Below, one piece after another: positions 25,953 through 36,096 of a stretch of 64,000 nucleotides of DNA. Made by a program: the position numbers and the translations under genes. Location of the stretch: contig JBBFKY010000003.1 in assembly GCA_037481875.1 (NCBI GenBank), positions 179,235 through 243,234 of the forward strand. Reading direction: 5' to 3'. Under the pieces are notes generated by a model that was not told the DNA's origin, ran no database searches, and saw only the letters and a program-made list of their open reading frames with translations. Origin of the DNA: Desulfosoma sp. (GTDB taxonomy: Bacteria; Desulfobacterota; Syntrophobacteria; Syntrophobacterales; DSM-9756). The stretch's first letter is position 1, and the number at the start of each line of letters is the position of its first letter.

Positions 25953-28900
25953 ATGTTTCCGGTGACCTTTGACCGTCATGTGCTGGAAGGATTGCCTTAT
26001 CCTGACGAAGAAGACATTGCGCGCGTTCTCGGTGTGTTGAAAATCGTCCTGGAACGGCGTGTTCTGCCCTATTTTCGCACACGTCGCGGCACGGACCCTC
26101 GGCACAGCGCACTGGTCATGGATCGGGTGTGCCTGGAAAGGCTGGAAGACGATCAGAGGGTCATCGCTCCCCTGAGCCTCCTGTTCAAACGCGATACCCA
26201 ATGGGTCATTGCCATCCACGAAAGACTGTTTGACTACTTCGCCTTTGTGCTTCCCGGGGATTCCAAGGGTTTGGTGACCGAAGGCACGGATGAGGAACGC
26301 CGGGCTCTGGCTTTCGCCGAATTCCTGCTTCGACACCAAATGGAACACCTCCTTTATCCCAAAACCGCCGAAACAGCCGTCGTGGAAAGTGATGTGGTTT
26401 TCGCTGTGGAGAAAGCCCAGGAGGATCCCACCTTTTATCGGCTTTTGAACCATATTCTTAGGGATGAAATGGTGGGGATCAGAGGTGAAGAATACCTGCA
26501 GCTCTTTGACGCCGAAGCCCAGACGACTGCCACCGCTTCCCTGGTCTATCGCATGGTCTTGAGAGCCAGTACATGGCTTGCGGATCTTGAGGAAAAGCTC
26601 TTCTCGGAAACGCTCACAGGGCTCGACATAGATTGCCGCGTGCAGGCTCTGGGCGAATGCTGGAACCGCAGCCGCCAAACCATGCTGTCCCTTGTGCAGC
26701 GCACAGCTTTTTTGGAAAAACTCTTTCGTGGTTTCAACACACTCCTGGAAGCGGATCCTGCCGAAGCCCCCAAGGTGCTCATGGCCTTTCGAGACCGCTG
26801 GGGACTCTGGGGTCTGTTTCACGAACTGGGAGTGCCCCAGGAAGAGGTGGAACATAAGGACGGAGATGCTCTGTTCGGACTTTTTGTTAAGCATTGCAAA
26901 GATTTTCTTCAAAAATCAGGGGCTCGATACGCCGCACCACCGTCCAGACCAGCGGAACCCCCCAAGCCCACCGTAGGGGTGAAGAGTCTAAAAGATCGCA
27001 TCGAGGAAGCTAAAGCGAACCCGGCCTACCCACCTCAGGTCATCGAAATCATCGAAAAAAACAAAAGCCTTGCTTCCGGCGCCAGCGGCGCCAAGTACAG
27101 CGAACTGATCGAAACCCTTTTGTCCATTCCCTGGAAAAAGATCAAACCCATCAAGGTGCGTGTCCAAGACTTCGAGGAAGGCTTGCATCGAACTCATTAT
27201 GGACTGGATCGTCCGAAAGAAATCATCTGCGACTTTTTCACCAATCTGATTCGTCGATATCGCCAATTCGATCTTGTCAAAGCCGAAGGTTGGGAACGTA
27301 CCGGCAGCGCCTTTCTTTTCGTGGGCCCTCCTGGTGTGGGAAAAACCTCCCTGGCCATTTCCATCGCCCAAAACCTGGGCATTCCCTACCACAAGATTTC
27401 TTTGGGCGGCATGAGGGATGAATCGGACCTGCGAGGGCACGGGTTCACTTATGAAGGTTCCAAGCCCGGAGCCATCGTTCAGGGTTTGATCAAGATGGGA
27501 TGCATGAACGGCATGTTCATCTTGGATGAAGCGGACAAGACGGAAAAATTCGCCATCGCCACTCTTCTGGAAATTCTGGATCCCGAACAAAACCATTTGT
27601 TCCATGACAAATACACTCAAACCACGGTGGATATCGACCTCAGCAACTGCCATTTCGTTCTTACCGCCAACACTTTGGAAACCGTTCCGCCTCCCGTGGC
27701 CAACCGTTGTGAAATCGTTTTCTTGGACCGTTACAGCGTCGAAGAAAAGGTGGCCATTGCGCAACACCACCTGATCGGGCGTTTGAGATCCCGCTACAAT
27801 ATTCTGGAAAGCGATATCGCCTTTCCTCCCGACGAAGAACAAGAACTGCTGCGCCATCTGGTTCGAGAATACACTTATGAGGCCGGGGTTCGAGATTTGG
27901 AGCGCCTTTTGCGGACCCTTTTCTTTCGCATTCAACGTAAAGAACTGGTGAACGGCACCCCTAGACCCATATGGATTACACGACAGAAAATCAAAGAGTA
28001 CTTGGAACCTCCCATACGTCCTTGGAAAATCAGTGATGAAGACCGTATCGGAGAAATCCTGGCCCTCGGCGTCAATGTGGAACTGGGCGTTGGGTCCGTC
28101 ATTCCTATTCAGGCGACGCCTATTCGCTTCGGATCGGAAGTTCCTCTGGAAAGCCCGGCGGGATACATGAGTCTGGTGCATGCCACGGGGAACATTCAAA
28201 AAGTCATGGATGAAAGCCGAAAAGTGGCCATGACCGGTATTCTTCAGTGCGCCGATGCCTTGCAAATCAATATCAAGCAGGTAGGCTCCCCGATTCATCT
28301 TCACTTCATGGGCGGATCCACGCAAAAAGACGGCCCGTCGGCGGGAGGAGCCATCGGCTTGGCTTTGGCTTCGGCGTTGTCCCAAAAGCCTATTCGCAGG
28401 GACGTGGCCATGACGGGGGAAATCGATACCCATGGAAGAATCACGGCGGTCGGAGGGATCGCCATCAAGTTGGAAGCCGCGGCCGATGCCGGGTGCACCA
28501 CGTGCCTGGTTCCCAAACAAAATCTGCGCGGTGAAGACAGCATTGAACGGCTTCCGCAAGCCCTCAAAAAAGAACTGCACATTCTCACTTATGAAGAATG
28601 GGCTTCTGTGCATCCGCCCTTTGAATACCATCGTCACATGCTTCAGGTGGTGGCCGTAGACCACATCGTTCAAGCCGCCGAAGTGGCTTTTATCGAAAAG
28701 GAAGATTTAGAAGGCATCGCACAGTGTCTTTTGCCTTACGCCGAAAAGGTTCGTGCCGCTTTGATTTCATCGCAAAAGCCCACACAAGCCGGCTTGACTG
28801 TGTTTGTGGTCAAAGATGCCATGGAACTGCCCCTTCAAGCGATTGAAGCTATAAGGCACCACACAGGCTTGCGCCCTGCCGTGGTATGTGCGTCACCTTG

Positions 28901-29402
28901 CACAAACGCCGTCAAAGAGCGCCTGCAGCGATCCTTAAAGACCGTTCCCGTCCTTTCCATGGATCCGCAAAAGGAGAAACTCAAGAACGTGCTTTCCTCT
29001 TTTGTGGAAAAGGCGGAAATTCCGACGGATCGTCCCGTATCGGCTGTGGTGGCTCCCTTTTTCTTTCTCACGCAAGACGGCATTGTGGAAGAGGCTTTTC
29101 AGGGAAAACGCCCTTGGTCTGAGACGCGTTTCATGGCCAACAATTTCTGTGTGCAAAATGCCAAGATCAAAGGATCCAAAAGGATTTTAAACGCTGTCAT
29201 GAGCAGCCTGGCCCATGGGCCGGAAACCGTTTTGGAACGTTGCCCGTTCCTCGCCCGCGTGCGGGGTGTCTGGACGATTGATATGTGCTTCATTCCGGAA
29301 AAATACAGACTGGATATTCGAAGAGCCGAAGAGCTTCTTCATCGCGCTCTGGGAACCTGGCTTCAAGCCGTCATCTCGGAAGCGGACATCTCGGCGGATT
29401 GA
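25953..29402 (+). CDS. Giant Lon-like ATP-dependent protease with novel flanking domains
   Basis: 1149 residues against about 780-820 for Lon. The first about 350 residues lack the Lon N-domain signature and are unassigned. A coiled linker leads to an AAA+ module (Walker A GPPGVGKTS at about 456-464; FILDEADK). The Lon proteolytic domain carries the Ser796-Lys839 dyad (KDGPSAGG; GGIAIKLEAA), with the same 43-residue spacing as in E. coli Lon. Residues about 890-1149 form an extra C-terminal region with no recognised motif. It starts 17 bases after the USP gene. Probably an active cytoplasmic protease. Confidence 0.85.
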   Translation: MFPVTFDRHVLEGLPYPDEEDIARVLGVLKIVLERRVLPYFRTRRGTDPRHSALVMDRVCLERLEDDQRVIAPLSLLFKRDTQWVIAIHERLFDYFAFVLPGDSKGLVTEGTDEERRALAFAEFLLRHQMEHLLYPKTAETAVVESDVVFAVEKAQEDPTFYRLLNHILRDEMVGIRGEEYLQLFDAEAQTTATASLVYRMVLRASTWLADLEEKLFSETLTGLDIDCRVQALGECWNRSRQTMLSLVQRTAFLEKLFRGFNTLLEADPAEAPKVLMAFRDRWGLWGLFHELGVPQEEVEHKDGDALFGLFVKHCKDFLQKSGARYAAPPSRPAEPPKPTVGVKSLKDRIEEAKANPAYPPQVIEIIEKNKSLASGASGAKYSELIETLLSIPWKKIKPIKVRVQDFEEGLHRTHYGLDRPKEIICDFFTNLIRRYRQFDLVKAEGWERTGSAFLFVGPPGVGKTSLAISIAQNLGIPYHKISLGGMRDESDLRGHGFTYEGSKPGAIVQGLIKMGCMNGMFILDEADKTEKFAIATLLEILDPEQNHLFHDKYTQTTVDIDLSNCHFVLTANTLETVPPPVANRCEIVFLDRYSVEEKVAIAQHHLIGRLRSRYNILESDIAFPPDEEQELLRHLVREYTYEAGVRDLERLLRTLFFRIQRKELVNGTPRPIWITRQKIKEYLEPPIRPWKISDEDRIGEILALGVNVELGVGSVIPIQATPIRFGSEVPLESPAGYMSLVHATGNIQKVMDESRKVAMTGILQCADALQINIKQVGSPIHLHFMGGSTQKDGPSAGGAIGLALASALSQKPIRRDVAMTGEIDTHGRITAVGGIAIKLEAAADAGCTTCLVPKQNLRGEDSIERLPQALKKELHILTYEEWASVHPPFEYHRHMLQVVAVDHIVQAAEVAFIEKEDLEGIAQCLLPYAEKVRAALISSQKPTQAGLTVFVVKDAMELPLQAIEAIRHHTGLRPAVVCASPCTNAVKERLQRSLKTVPVLSMDPQKEKLKNVLSSFVEKAEIPTDRPVSAVVAPFFFLTQDGIVEEAFQGKRPWSETRFMANNFCVQNAKIKGSKRILNAVMSSLAHGPETVLERCPFLARVRGVWTIDMCFIPEKYRLDIRRAEELLHRALGTWLQAVISEADISAD

Positions 29403-29504
29403 CACAAGTCCTCTTCGGGTTCTAAAATCGCTTTGTGAGCTTCAATCTGTCAGATTCGAAAGCTCTTTCCCAAAAACCCATAGCTCAACGGGGATCCTCA
29501 AACC

Positions 29505-30548
29505 ATGTCGGAAGAGTCACGTTATCGAGATGCTGGAGTGGACCTGGAAAAAGCCAACACGCTGGTAGCCCGAATCCGCCCTCTCGTGCAGAGTACGTTT
29601 CATGCCAACGTTATCACCGATATCGGCGGGTTTGGAGGACTCTACAGTGTCGATTGCACACAGATGAAAAACCCCGTGCTGGTTTCTTCCACAGACGGTG
29701 TGGGCACCAAGCTGAAGGTGGCCGTCTGGGCGGACAAACACGATACCGTAGGGATCGACCTTGTGGCCATGTGTGTCAACGACATTGTGGTTCAAGGGGC
29801 AAGACCTTTGTTTTTCTTGGATTACCTCGCCATGGGTTCCATCGATTTGGATCGTGTGGAAGCCATCATTCGAGGGATTGTCGCCGGGTGCAAACAAGCC
29901 AATTGTTCTTTGATCGGAGGAGAAACCGCTGAAATGCCCGGCTTCTATCCCGAAAATGAATACGACATGGCCGGATTTGCCGTGGGCCTCGTGGACAATG
30001 CGGAAATTATCGACGGATCCACCATTCGTGTGGGCCAACACATCATCGGCTTGGCTTCCAGCGGACTGCATTCCAACGGGTACAGCCTGGTGCGCCGTAT
30101 CGTCATGGATCAATTGGGTTTGAAACCCGACAGTTACTTGCAAGACTGCGGGCGCACCGTGGCCGAAGAGCTTCTGGAACCTACACGCATCTACGTGGAT
30201 CCGGTCCTGCGTCTGCTGCGCCAGTTTCAGGTGGCAGGCATGGCGCACATCACGGGAGGCGGCTTTCCAGATAATATTTCCAGAATTCTTCCAAAACAAT
30301 GCCAGGCCCTCATCGATCGATCTTCTTGGGAAATGCCGTCGATTTTCAGGTTTTTGCAAGAGGCTGGAAAAGTGTCTCGAGAAGAAATGTACCGGGTGTT
30401 CAACTGTGGCATCGGCTACGTGATGGTGGTGGATCCTTCGGATCTGGAAGACATCTTAGGACGTCTGGCAGGCATGGGCTACAAGGCCTACCGCATTGGA
30501 GAAATTGTGGCGCGACAAGCCGAAGACCCGCCTGTGCGCCTGATCTAA
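29505..30548 (+). CDS. purM: Phosphoribosylformylglycinamidine cyclo-ligase
   Basis: Forms aminoimidazole ribonucleotide in purine synthesis. 347 residues, the usual length. Motifs: YRDAGVDLEKANTLV, VLVSSTDGVGTKLKVA, GIDLVAMCVNDIVVQGARPLFFLDYLA, LIGGETAEMPGFY and HITGGGFPDNISRILP. No other pur gene is adjacent. The downstream moxR starts 27 bases later and may share the transcript. Confidence 0.96.
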   Translation: MSEESRYRDAGVDLEKANTLVARIRPLVQSTFHANVITDIGGFGGLYSVDCTQMKNPVLVSSTDGVGTKLKVAVWADKHDTVGIDLVAMCVNDIVVQGARPLFFLDYLAMGSIDLDRVEAIIRGIVAGCKQANCSLIGGETAEMPGFYPENEYDMAGFAVGLVDNAEIIDGSTIRVGQHIIGLASSGLHSNGYSLVRRIVMDQLGLKPDSYLQDCGRTVAEELLEPTRIYVDPVLRLLRQFQVAGMAHITGGGFPDNISRILPKQCQALIDRSSWEMPSIFRFLQEAGKVSREEMYRVFNCGIGYVMVVDPSDLEDILGRLAGMGYKAYRIGEIVARQAEDPPVRLI

Positions 30549-30575
30549 CAAGCCATATCGAGAAAACCGCAAAGC

Positions 30576-31574
30576 GTGCCTACCATGCCCCAAACCGGGT
30601 TGCCCACGAGCCATGAAGATGTTTCTCCGCACCATGAAGACATGGTCCGAGCTCAAGAAGCCATCGCGAAGGCGATGCAAACCCTTGGTCGTTATCTGCA
30701 CGGCAAAGAAAAGGCCTTGCGGTTGGCTTTCATCTGTTTTTTTTCGCGCGGCCATCTTTTGATTGAAGATCTTCCCGGCTTGGGCAAAACCACGCTCGCC
30801 ATCGGTCTGGCCAAGGTTCTCGGCCTTTCTTTCGGACGTATTCAGTGCACCAGTGATCTTCTGCCTACGGACATCACGGGCCTTTCCATTTTCAACAAGA
30901 CGGCGGGGGTGTTTGAGTTCCATCCGGGTCCCATTTTTCACAACATCATTCTCGTGGACGAAATCAATCGAGCCACTCCCAAAACCCAAAGCGCTTTATT
31001 GGAAGCCATGGGTGAAAAACAGGTGACCCTGGAGGGACGCACCATGGATCTTCCTAAACCCTTTTTCGTCATCGCCACTCAAAATCCTGCGGAACAATTC
31101 GGCACCTTTCCTTTGCCGGAATCCCAGATGGATCGATTCATGATGCGCATTCGCATCGGTTATCCAAGTCGGGAAGCGGAATTGGAGATTTTGCGGGGAG
31201 GCAGTCAACGACGAAAGCTCTACAGCCTAGATCCCGTGGTGGACCAGGAAACCGTGCTCATGATTCAAGGTTTTATTCGCAAGCGCATGATCACCTCGGA
31301 CCATCTTTTAGATTACCTCATGCGCATTATTGAAGAAACACGCCGCTCCGAATACCTCACCACGGGGCTGTCTACTCGAGGCTCCCTGGCTCTCCTGCAC
31401 ACGTCGCGAGCCCACGCTTTTATGGAAGGTCGAGATTATGTGATTCCGGAAGACGTCAAGGCGGTCGCCCCCTATGTGATCCCTCACCGGGTGTTTTTTC
31501 GAGAGGAGTATTCTTCAGTGGACAAAAAGGAGATTATCCGATTGATACTGGAACAGGTTCCGGTCCCCGCGTAA
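30576..31574 (+). CDS. MoxR-family AAA+ ATPase
   Basis: 332 residues. Walker A GLGKTTLAIGL, Walker B ILVDEINRATPKTQSALLEAM and the IATQNPAEQFGTFPLPESQMDRF sensor segment are diagnostic of MoxR chaperone ATPases. MoxR-DUF58-transglutaminase operons are common; the ATPase is thought to act with DUF58 and VWA partners in protein or metal insertion at the envelope. The start may be GTG 30576 or ATG 30585; neither has a strong ribosome site. Confidence 0.92.
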   Translation: MPTMPQTGLPTSHEDVSPHHEDMVRAQEAIAKAMQTLGRYLHGKEKALRLAFICFFSRGHLLIEDLPGLGKTTLAIGLAKVLGLSFGRIQCTSDLLPTDITGLSIFNKTAGVFEFHPGPIFHNIILVDEINRATPKTQSALLEAMGEKQVTLEGRTMDLPKPFFVIATQNPAEQFGTFPLPESQMDRFMMRIRIGYPSREAELEILRGGSQRRKLYSLDPVVDQETVLMIQGFIRKRMITSDHLLDYLMRIIEETRRSEYLTTGLSTRGSLALLHTSRAHAFMEGRDYVIPEDVKAVAPYVIPHRVFFREEYSSVDKKEIIRLILEQVPVPA

Positions 31575-31621
31575 TTCGCATCACCAAGGCGGGATGGATC
31601 TACATTCTTCTGACCATCGCA

Positions 31622-32446
31622 GTGGGTTTTGCGGCCGTCAATACGGCCAACAACCTGATCTACGTCGTCACGTCCACACTTCTTGGATTCATGCTCATCT
31701 CGGGTATCGCGGGAAAAACGAACCTGACATCCGTGGAAGTCAAGATTTCGTTGCCCGAGGAAATTTATGCGGAAACACCGACCCCTGTGGTTGTTCAGGT
31801 ACGAAACCGGCGTCGTTTTTTGCCCGTCTTTCTGGTGTCCGTCTCTGTGGAACCGGAACAGGTCCTGTTCCCTTACTTGGACGGCCGTGGTCAATCCTCT
31901 CGCACAATCTTTTTGCGTTTTGACCGGCGAGGGATGACGCCTTCCATTCGCATTTGGGTGGCATCAACTTTTCCGTTCGGTTTTTTTGTACGATCACGTC
32001 CATTGAAGCCTATCCCGCCGATTGTCGTTTTTCCGAAGCTTTTGCCCTGCGGGGTTCCTTCAAAACCGTCGGCTCGAACCGTGCACGGAAACGACAAGGT
32101 TTTTGAAGACCGTACGGGGGAAGAGCACGATCTGCAAAGTATTCGAGAATACCAGCCGGGGGATCCTCTTAAAAAGATCCACTGGAAATCTTCAGCTCGA
32201 ACCGGACGTTGGCTTACCAAAGAATTTTCAACCGCCGCCGAAGATTCGGTCATGGTGAATCTGGCTCACTTGCCCTTCAAGAACCTGGAAGCCCGTCTAT
32301 CCTGCGCGGCCTTTATCATCAACCGGGCTCTCCGTCGTGGCAAGGCTGTCGGCTTGGTGCTTGGAAGTCATAGGTATGAGCCGAAAGCCTCTTTGCCGTA
32401 CAAGAGAGAACTGCTGAAGGTGTTAGCCCTCTATGGTGAAGACTAG
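31622..32446 (+). CDS. DUF58 domain membrane protein
   Basis: About 275 residues from GTG 31622. N-terminal membrane helices, then an exposed domain and the DUF58 signature ([20 protein letters not shown], then HWKSSARTG). The frame stays open upstream through RITKAGWIYILLTIA, which matches the usual first helix of the family, but no ATG, GTG or TTG precedes it. A non-canonical ATT at 31574, overlapping the moxR stop, may be the true start. Partner of the MoxR ATPase and the transglutaminase-like protein. Confidence 0.87.
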   Translation: MGFAAVNTANNLIYVVTSTLLGFMLISGIAGKTNLTSVEVKISLPEEIYAETPTPVVVQVRNRRRFLPVFLVSVSVEPEQVLFPYLDGRGQSSRTIFLRFDRRGMTPSIRIWVASTFPFGFFVRSRPLKPIPPIVVFPKLLPCGVPSKPSARTVHGNDKVFEDRTGEEHDLQSIREYQPGDPLKKIHWKSSARTGRWLTKEFSTAAEDSVMVNLAHLPFKNLEARLSCAAFIINRALRRGKAVGLVLGSHRYEPKASLPYKRELLKVLALYGED

Positions 32447-34346
32447 AACCGCTCTGTTGTGCGTGACCTATTTGTCCGCCCTTTTGAGCTACAGTGCCGT
32501 CTTTTCCTTTGTGCATCCAGGGGCTCACGCCACCTTTGCGGTTCTTGGAATCCTTGCCATCGTGCGTCATTTTTTCAAGCCTTTTTCCATCTCCCGGCAC
32601 CTTCTTAACTGGCTCGCTTTGGCTGTCATGCTGCTTTCCCTATCTCGAGTGCGACTGGATCTGCTTGTGGAGCCTTTCGTAGATGGCGTCCTGGCGCTTT
32701 TGGGTATCAAACTGCTGGAAGCCCAACTCGGTCGCGACTATCTGCAGATTTATCTTCTATGTCTTTTCCTTCTGTTGGGTCTGGGACTCCTCTCTTTGAG
32801 TATTTCCTTCCTGTTCTTTCTAAGCCCTCTGGCCCTTCTGCTGACCCTTTCTTTGCTGTTGCTCACCATGGAAAACTCAAATCCTCAAGGGCAAGTTCCC
32901 ATCAGAGCCTTTGCCCAACTTTCCGGCACGGCTTTCGCCATCGGGACCCTGACTGTTCCGGTGGCTTTGCTGTTGTTTCTCATTCTTCCAAGAACCAACT
33001 TTCCGCTCCTGAACCTTTTGTCGGCTTTTGGAAAAGCCGGTATGGGACGTTCAGGGTTTTCGGAAACCGTGAGCCTGGGGGATGTCACTTCCATCCAGGA
33101 AGACGCCGCCGTGGTGTTTCGAGCCAAGATGAACCCTGTGGAACCCAAGGATCTGTACTGGCGAGGGATGGTGTTTGACCGTTTCGACGGCGTCCGTTGG
33201 AGTCCATCTTCGGCGTCCAAGGGGGAAACATTTTCAAAGGTTGGTTCCGAGGACGTGGAACAGGTTATCTTTATGGAACCTTTCGGCATGAATGTGCTTT
33301 TCGGATTGGACCGCCCCGTTGTGGTGGAACGGATTCCGGTGCAGAGCACAAAAGACGGCACCTTTCGTGTCTATGCTCCCATCTTTAAGAAAACACGCTA
33401 CGTGGTCTGGTCCCGTCGCTCCAGCCTTTTCAAGGAAGAAAAAGCTCCAGGACCTGAATTGCTTGACGTGCCATCGTCCCTTTCGCCACGTTTCACCAGT
33501 CTGGCACAAACCTGGGCGTCGATCCCATCCCCTTTGGAACGTGTCCGGGCCATCACCGCTTTTCTTCAATCTTCCTCCTTTGAGTATGCTTTGGAAAATC
33601 TTCCCGCAGACCTGGAGACTTTCCTTTTTGAGGATCGTCGAGGCAACTGCGAATACTTTGCTTCCGCCCTGGCTGTTCTGGCACGTCTTGCGGGAGTTCC
33701 CGCTCGACTGGTGGGAGGTTACCGAGGAGGGTATTACAATCAAAACGGCGGGTATTACCTGGTTTTGCAAAAACATGCCCATGTATGGGTGGAGGTGTAC
33801 CTGAAAGGAATGGGTTGGCTGCGGCTGGATCCCACACCGGCCGCAGCCATCACACCGGCTCAACTTTACACCCGATCCCTGCTGGCTCGATGGCGTCTTC
33901 TACTGGACACACTCAATTACTACTGGTTTCGCACTGTCGTGGACTATGACTTGGAAAAACAAATCTTTGTCCTACGGCGTGTTCAAGCCTTGGCGGCATC
34001 CCTTTCCGAAAAGCCCATCAGCCTTCCCAAAATCCATTTCGATACTCGGGCCTTGACCTTTCTTGGCGTCTCGATTGTCCTCGTCTTCCTTATCGTCTTA
34101 TGGCGAATACCCAAAAGGAATCCGGTCCATAGTCTTCGCGAAGAATACGCCCGCCGTCTTCAGCACCACGGGTATTCCTTGAGGCCATGGCAGGGTGTCG
34201 AAGAAGCGGCAAAAACCATTGAAGATCCGGCACTGCGAGTGCGTGCCTTGCGGTTCGCTCAAGAATTTGAGCGCGCCGTCTATAGAGACCGGCACCTGAA
34301 CAAGGAAACCCTACGCGCCCTCAGAAGTCATCTGCGAAGCATTTGA
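32433..34346 (+). CDS. Transglutaminase-like membrane protein (TgpA type)
   Basis: 637 residues. Six to seven N-terminal membrane helices (about 5-200) are followed by a periplasmic transglutaminase domain with the triad Cys ([11 protein letters not shown]), His (HAHVWVEV) and Asp (LRLDPTP). Another helix at about 530-550 precedes a cytoplasmic tail. The start overlaps the DUF58 gene by 14 bases. TgpA-like proteins occur beside MoxR and DUF58 genes and may process or crosslink envelope peptides. Confidence 0.9.
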   Translation: MVKTRTALLCVTYLSALLSYSAVFSFVHPGAHATFAVLGILAIVRHFFKPFSISRHLLNWLALAVMLLSLSRVRLDLLVEPFVDGVLALLGIKLLEAQLGRDYLQIYLLCLFLLLGLGLLSLSISFLFFLSPLALLLTLSLLLLTMENSNPQGQVPIRAFAQLSGTAFAIGTLTVPVALLLFLILPRTNFPLLNLLSAFGKAGMGRSGFSETVSLGDVTSIQEDAAVVFRAKMNPVEPKDLYWRGMVFDRFDGVRWSPSSASKGETFSKVGSEDVEQVIFMEPFGMNVLFGLDRPVVVERIPVQSTKDGTFRVYAPIFKKTRYVVWSRRSSLFKEEKAPGPELLDVPSSLSPRFTSLAQTWASIPSPLERVRAITAFLQSSSFEYALENLPADLETFLFEDRRGNCEYFASALAVLARLAGVPARLVGGYRGGYYNQNGGYYLVLQKHAHVWVEVYLKGMGWLRLDPTPAAAITPAQLYTRSLLARWRLLLDTLNYYWFRTVVDYDLEKQIFVLRRVQALAASLSEKPISLPKIHFDTRALTFLGVSIVLVFLIVLWRIPKRNPVHSLREEYARRLQHHGYSLRPWQGVEEAAKTIEDPALRVRALRFAQEFERAVYRDRHLNKETLRALRSHLRSI

Positions 34347-34375
34347 CTTGCATCGAATTCGACCATGTTTTTGCT

Positions 34376-35608
34376 TCAGGACTTTTCAAGGGATTCGGCC
34401 GCTTCACGATGTTCCGCGGCCAGCCTTGTGATTCCGACTTTTTCGTAGATTTGTGCCAAAAGCAGATGAATTTTGACAACCAAAGGTTTTTCCAGTTCCT
34501 TGGAACGTCGAAGAAGTCTCACCAAACCGTCGCGAGCCTGCGGGGCATGGCCGCAGGCTGCGAGAATATAGGCCAGCAGATAGGCGGTCTGGGGATCTTT
34601 TTCCACGGGGTTATGAAAAACTTCCAGGGCAAGACGTGCCACATCGGCCTGCAGCGCTTTGAATCGATAAAACCGAGCCAGCACCGCCGCCAAGGCCTTG
34701 GGTTGATGCCGAACACTTCCGACAAGGAGTTCAAAACAGGCCGTGCCTCGATCCACATCCCCTCTGGTCAAAGCCAAAGGCCCCAGTTCCAAGGCCACAT
34801 CACGACGGTCGGGCCGGGCCCGAAATAGACGGCCCAAGATCTCGTAAAGTTCATCGGTGCGACCGCTTTTGCGGTAGTATTCCCTGAGCCGATCCATGGA
34901 CTTGACGTGCAGTGGGTTGAGTTCCACGGCTTGACGATAAGCTTTTTCCGCCTCGATCAAAGAGCCCGCCTTTTCCAAGGCTTGCCCGAGCCAATAATGG
35001 CCGATGGGATTCGATGGATTCTCATGGACGGCTTCTCGAAACCACATGACCGATTCTTGAGGCGACGTTTCCAAAGTCGCCTGGCCGGAGAGGAGTAATT
35101 GCTGATAGAGGCTCGGCTTGCTGCGTAGCTCCATCAGCTCGTCAATGCGCCGGTCCAGATCGGCCGGTGTAAAAGGCATGAGCAGATAGCCGTCGGCATC
35201 TGTTTCTATGGCTTGGGCCACCAACTGTTCCGTGGCTTTTCCCGCCACCAGAATCACAGGAAGATTTTTGGTGGCCGGCTGGGAACGTATCCTTTCCAAA
35301 AGTTCAAAACCATCGAGCCGGGTCATGAACAAGCTGGTGATGACCACATCGGTTTTCTCACCCGATTCCAGCCATTGGAGCGCTTCAAAGCCGTTTTCCA
35401 CGGCATGCACACGTTGGTACCCCAGTTGCCGAAGGGTCCCCTTGATGGTTCGGCGCAATTGAGCATCCCCGAAAACCACCAGCACGCGATAAGGCTTGAC
35501 CACTAGCTCGTCGTTGCTCACAACAACCTCATCCAATCCTATTTTTTCCTTGAACCCGCTCGATCGCCAAACGTACTTCAGCCCTCTCATAACATATTTC
35601 CTTCCCAA
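34376..35608 (-). CDS. Degenerate receiver domain fused to TPR repeats
   Basis: 410 residues. Residues about 40-160 have the response-regulator fold (YRVLVVFGDAQLRRTI, VVITSLFMTRLDGFELLERI, GYLLMPFTPADL). The phosphoacceptor Asp is Ser, the acidic pair is changed to Phe-Gly, and the KPF Lys is Met. It should therefore not be phosphorylated. The rest contains several TPR motifs (IGHYWLGQALEKAGSLIEAEK). Probably a protein-interaction scaffold. An alternative start lies 18 bases in. Convergent with the transglutaminase gene. Confidence 0.8.
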   Translation of the reverse strand: MGRKYVMRGLKYVWRSSGFKEKIGLDEVVVSNDELVVKPYRVLVVFGDAQLRRTIKGTLRQLGYQRVHAVENGFEALQWLESGEKTDVVITSLFMTRLDGFELLERIRSQPATKNLPVILVAGKATEQLVAQAIETDADGYLLMPFTPADLDRRIDELMELRSKPSLYQQLLLSGQATLETSPQESVMWFREAVHENPSNPIGHYWLGQALEKAGSLIEAEKAYRQAVELNPLHVKSMDRLREYYRKSGRTDELYEILGRLFRARPDRRDVALELGPLALTRGDVDRGTACFELLVGSVRHQPKALAAVLARFYRFKALQADVARLALEVFHNPVEKDPQTAYLLAYILAACGHAPQARDGLVRLLRRSKELEKPLVVKIHLLLAQIYEKVGITRLAAEHREAAESLEKS

Positions 35609-35842
35609 ACCGAAAACCTATCCGAGCAGGGTCGGAATCCTGAAGCCGTTTCCTGGAAAGCTTCGGGAAGTGTCTCCCAAAAACCAAGGGACACGACGCG
35701 ATAACGAGGAAGGCTTTGTCCGAAACGGCAAACATTTTCGGCCTTTCAGAAAAGCTTTCTGGAAACCGCAAGGCCTTTTGCGCGATAATTCAGAAGCACA
35801 TGAAGAGGCTTGCAAAACAGAAAAAAATCAAAGGTGGAAGCC

Positions 35843-36076
35843 ATGAAAAAAAACCTGCAGGGGCTCCGTCGTGGCTTCGACAATTTGATCCAGATTCCAA
35901 TCGGAAAAGAAATCCGGTTGCGTCTCTTCGAACCGACAGTCGTCTCTTTCATCTTAAAGATTGTTGCCATCAGCCATGTTGATGACTCGTGTTTCGCCAG
36001 GTTATGCGCCCAAATGCTAAAGCCTCGACGTAGTTTCGAGTTCTCCGTAGAGGCTATCAGCTCAAACAGCGATTAA
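35843..36076 (+). CDS. Possible small hypothetical protein
   Basis: A 77-residue frame beginning MKKNLQGLRRGFDNL, with AAAGGTGG before the ATG and a stop codon that lies in a strong hairpin. No family is recognised. It is basic at the N-terminus with a short hydrophobic middle (VVSFILKIVAI). The alternative is that the stretch encodes an untranslated RNA ending at the same hairpin. The rest of this 754-base gap shows no other gene. Confidence 0.35.
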   Translation: MKKNLQGLRRGFDNLIQIPIGKEIRLRLFEPTVVSFILKIVAISHVDDSCFARLCAQMLKPRRSFEFSVEAISSNSD

Positions 36077-36096
36077 AGGTGAGCCTCATCACCTTT
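36075..36096 (+). terminator. Intrinsic-terminator-like hairpin
   Basis: AAAGGTGA (36075-36082) and TCACCTTT (36089-36096) form a perfect 8-bp stem with a 6-base loop, followed by the pyrimidine-rich CTTCTTTCG. It overlaps the stop of the possible small gene 35843-36076 and separates it from the rpmB leader. Confidence 0.6.

Noticed and set aside
26988-28673. 561-residue open frame on the minus strand
   Set aside because: Antisense to the Lon-like gene. The plus-strand protein has clear AAA and Lon motifs and this one has none.
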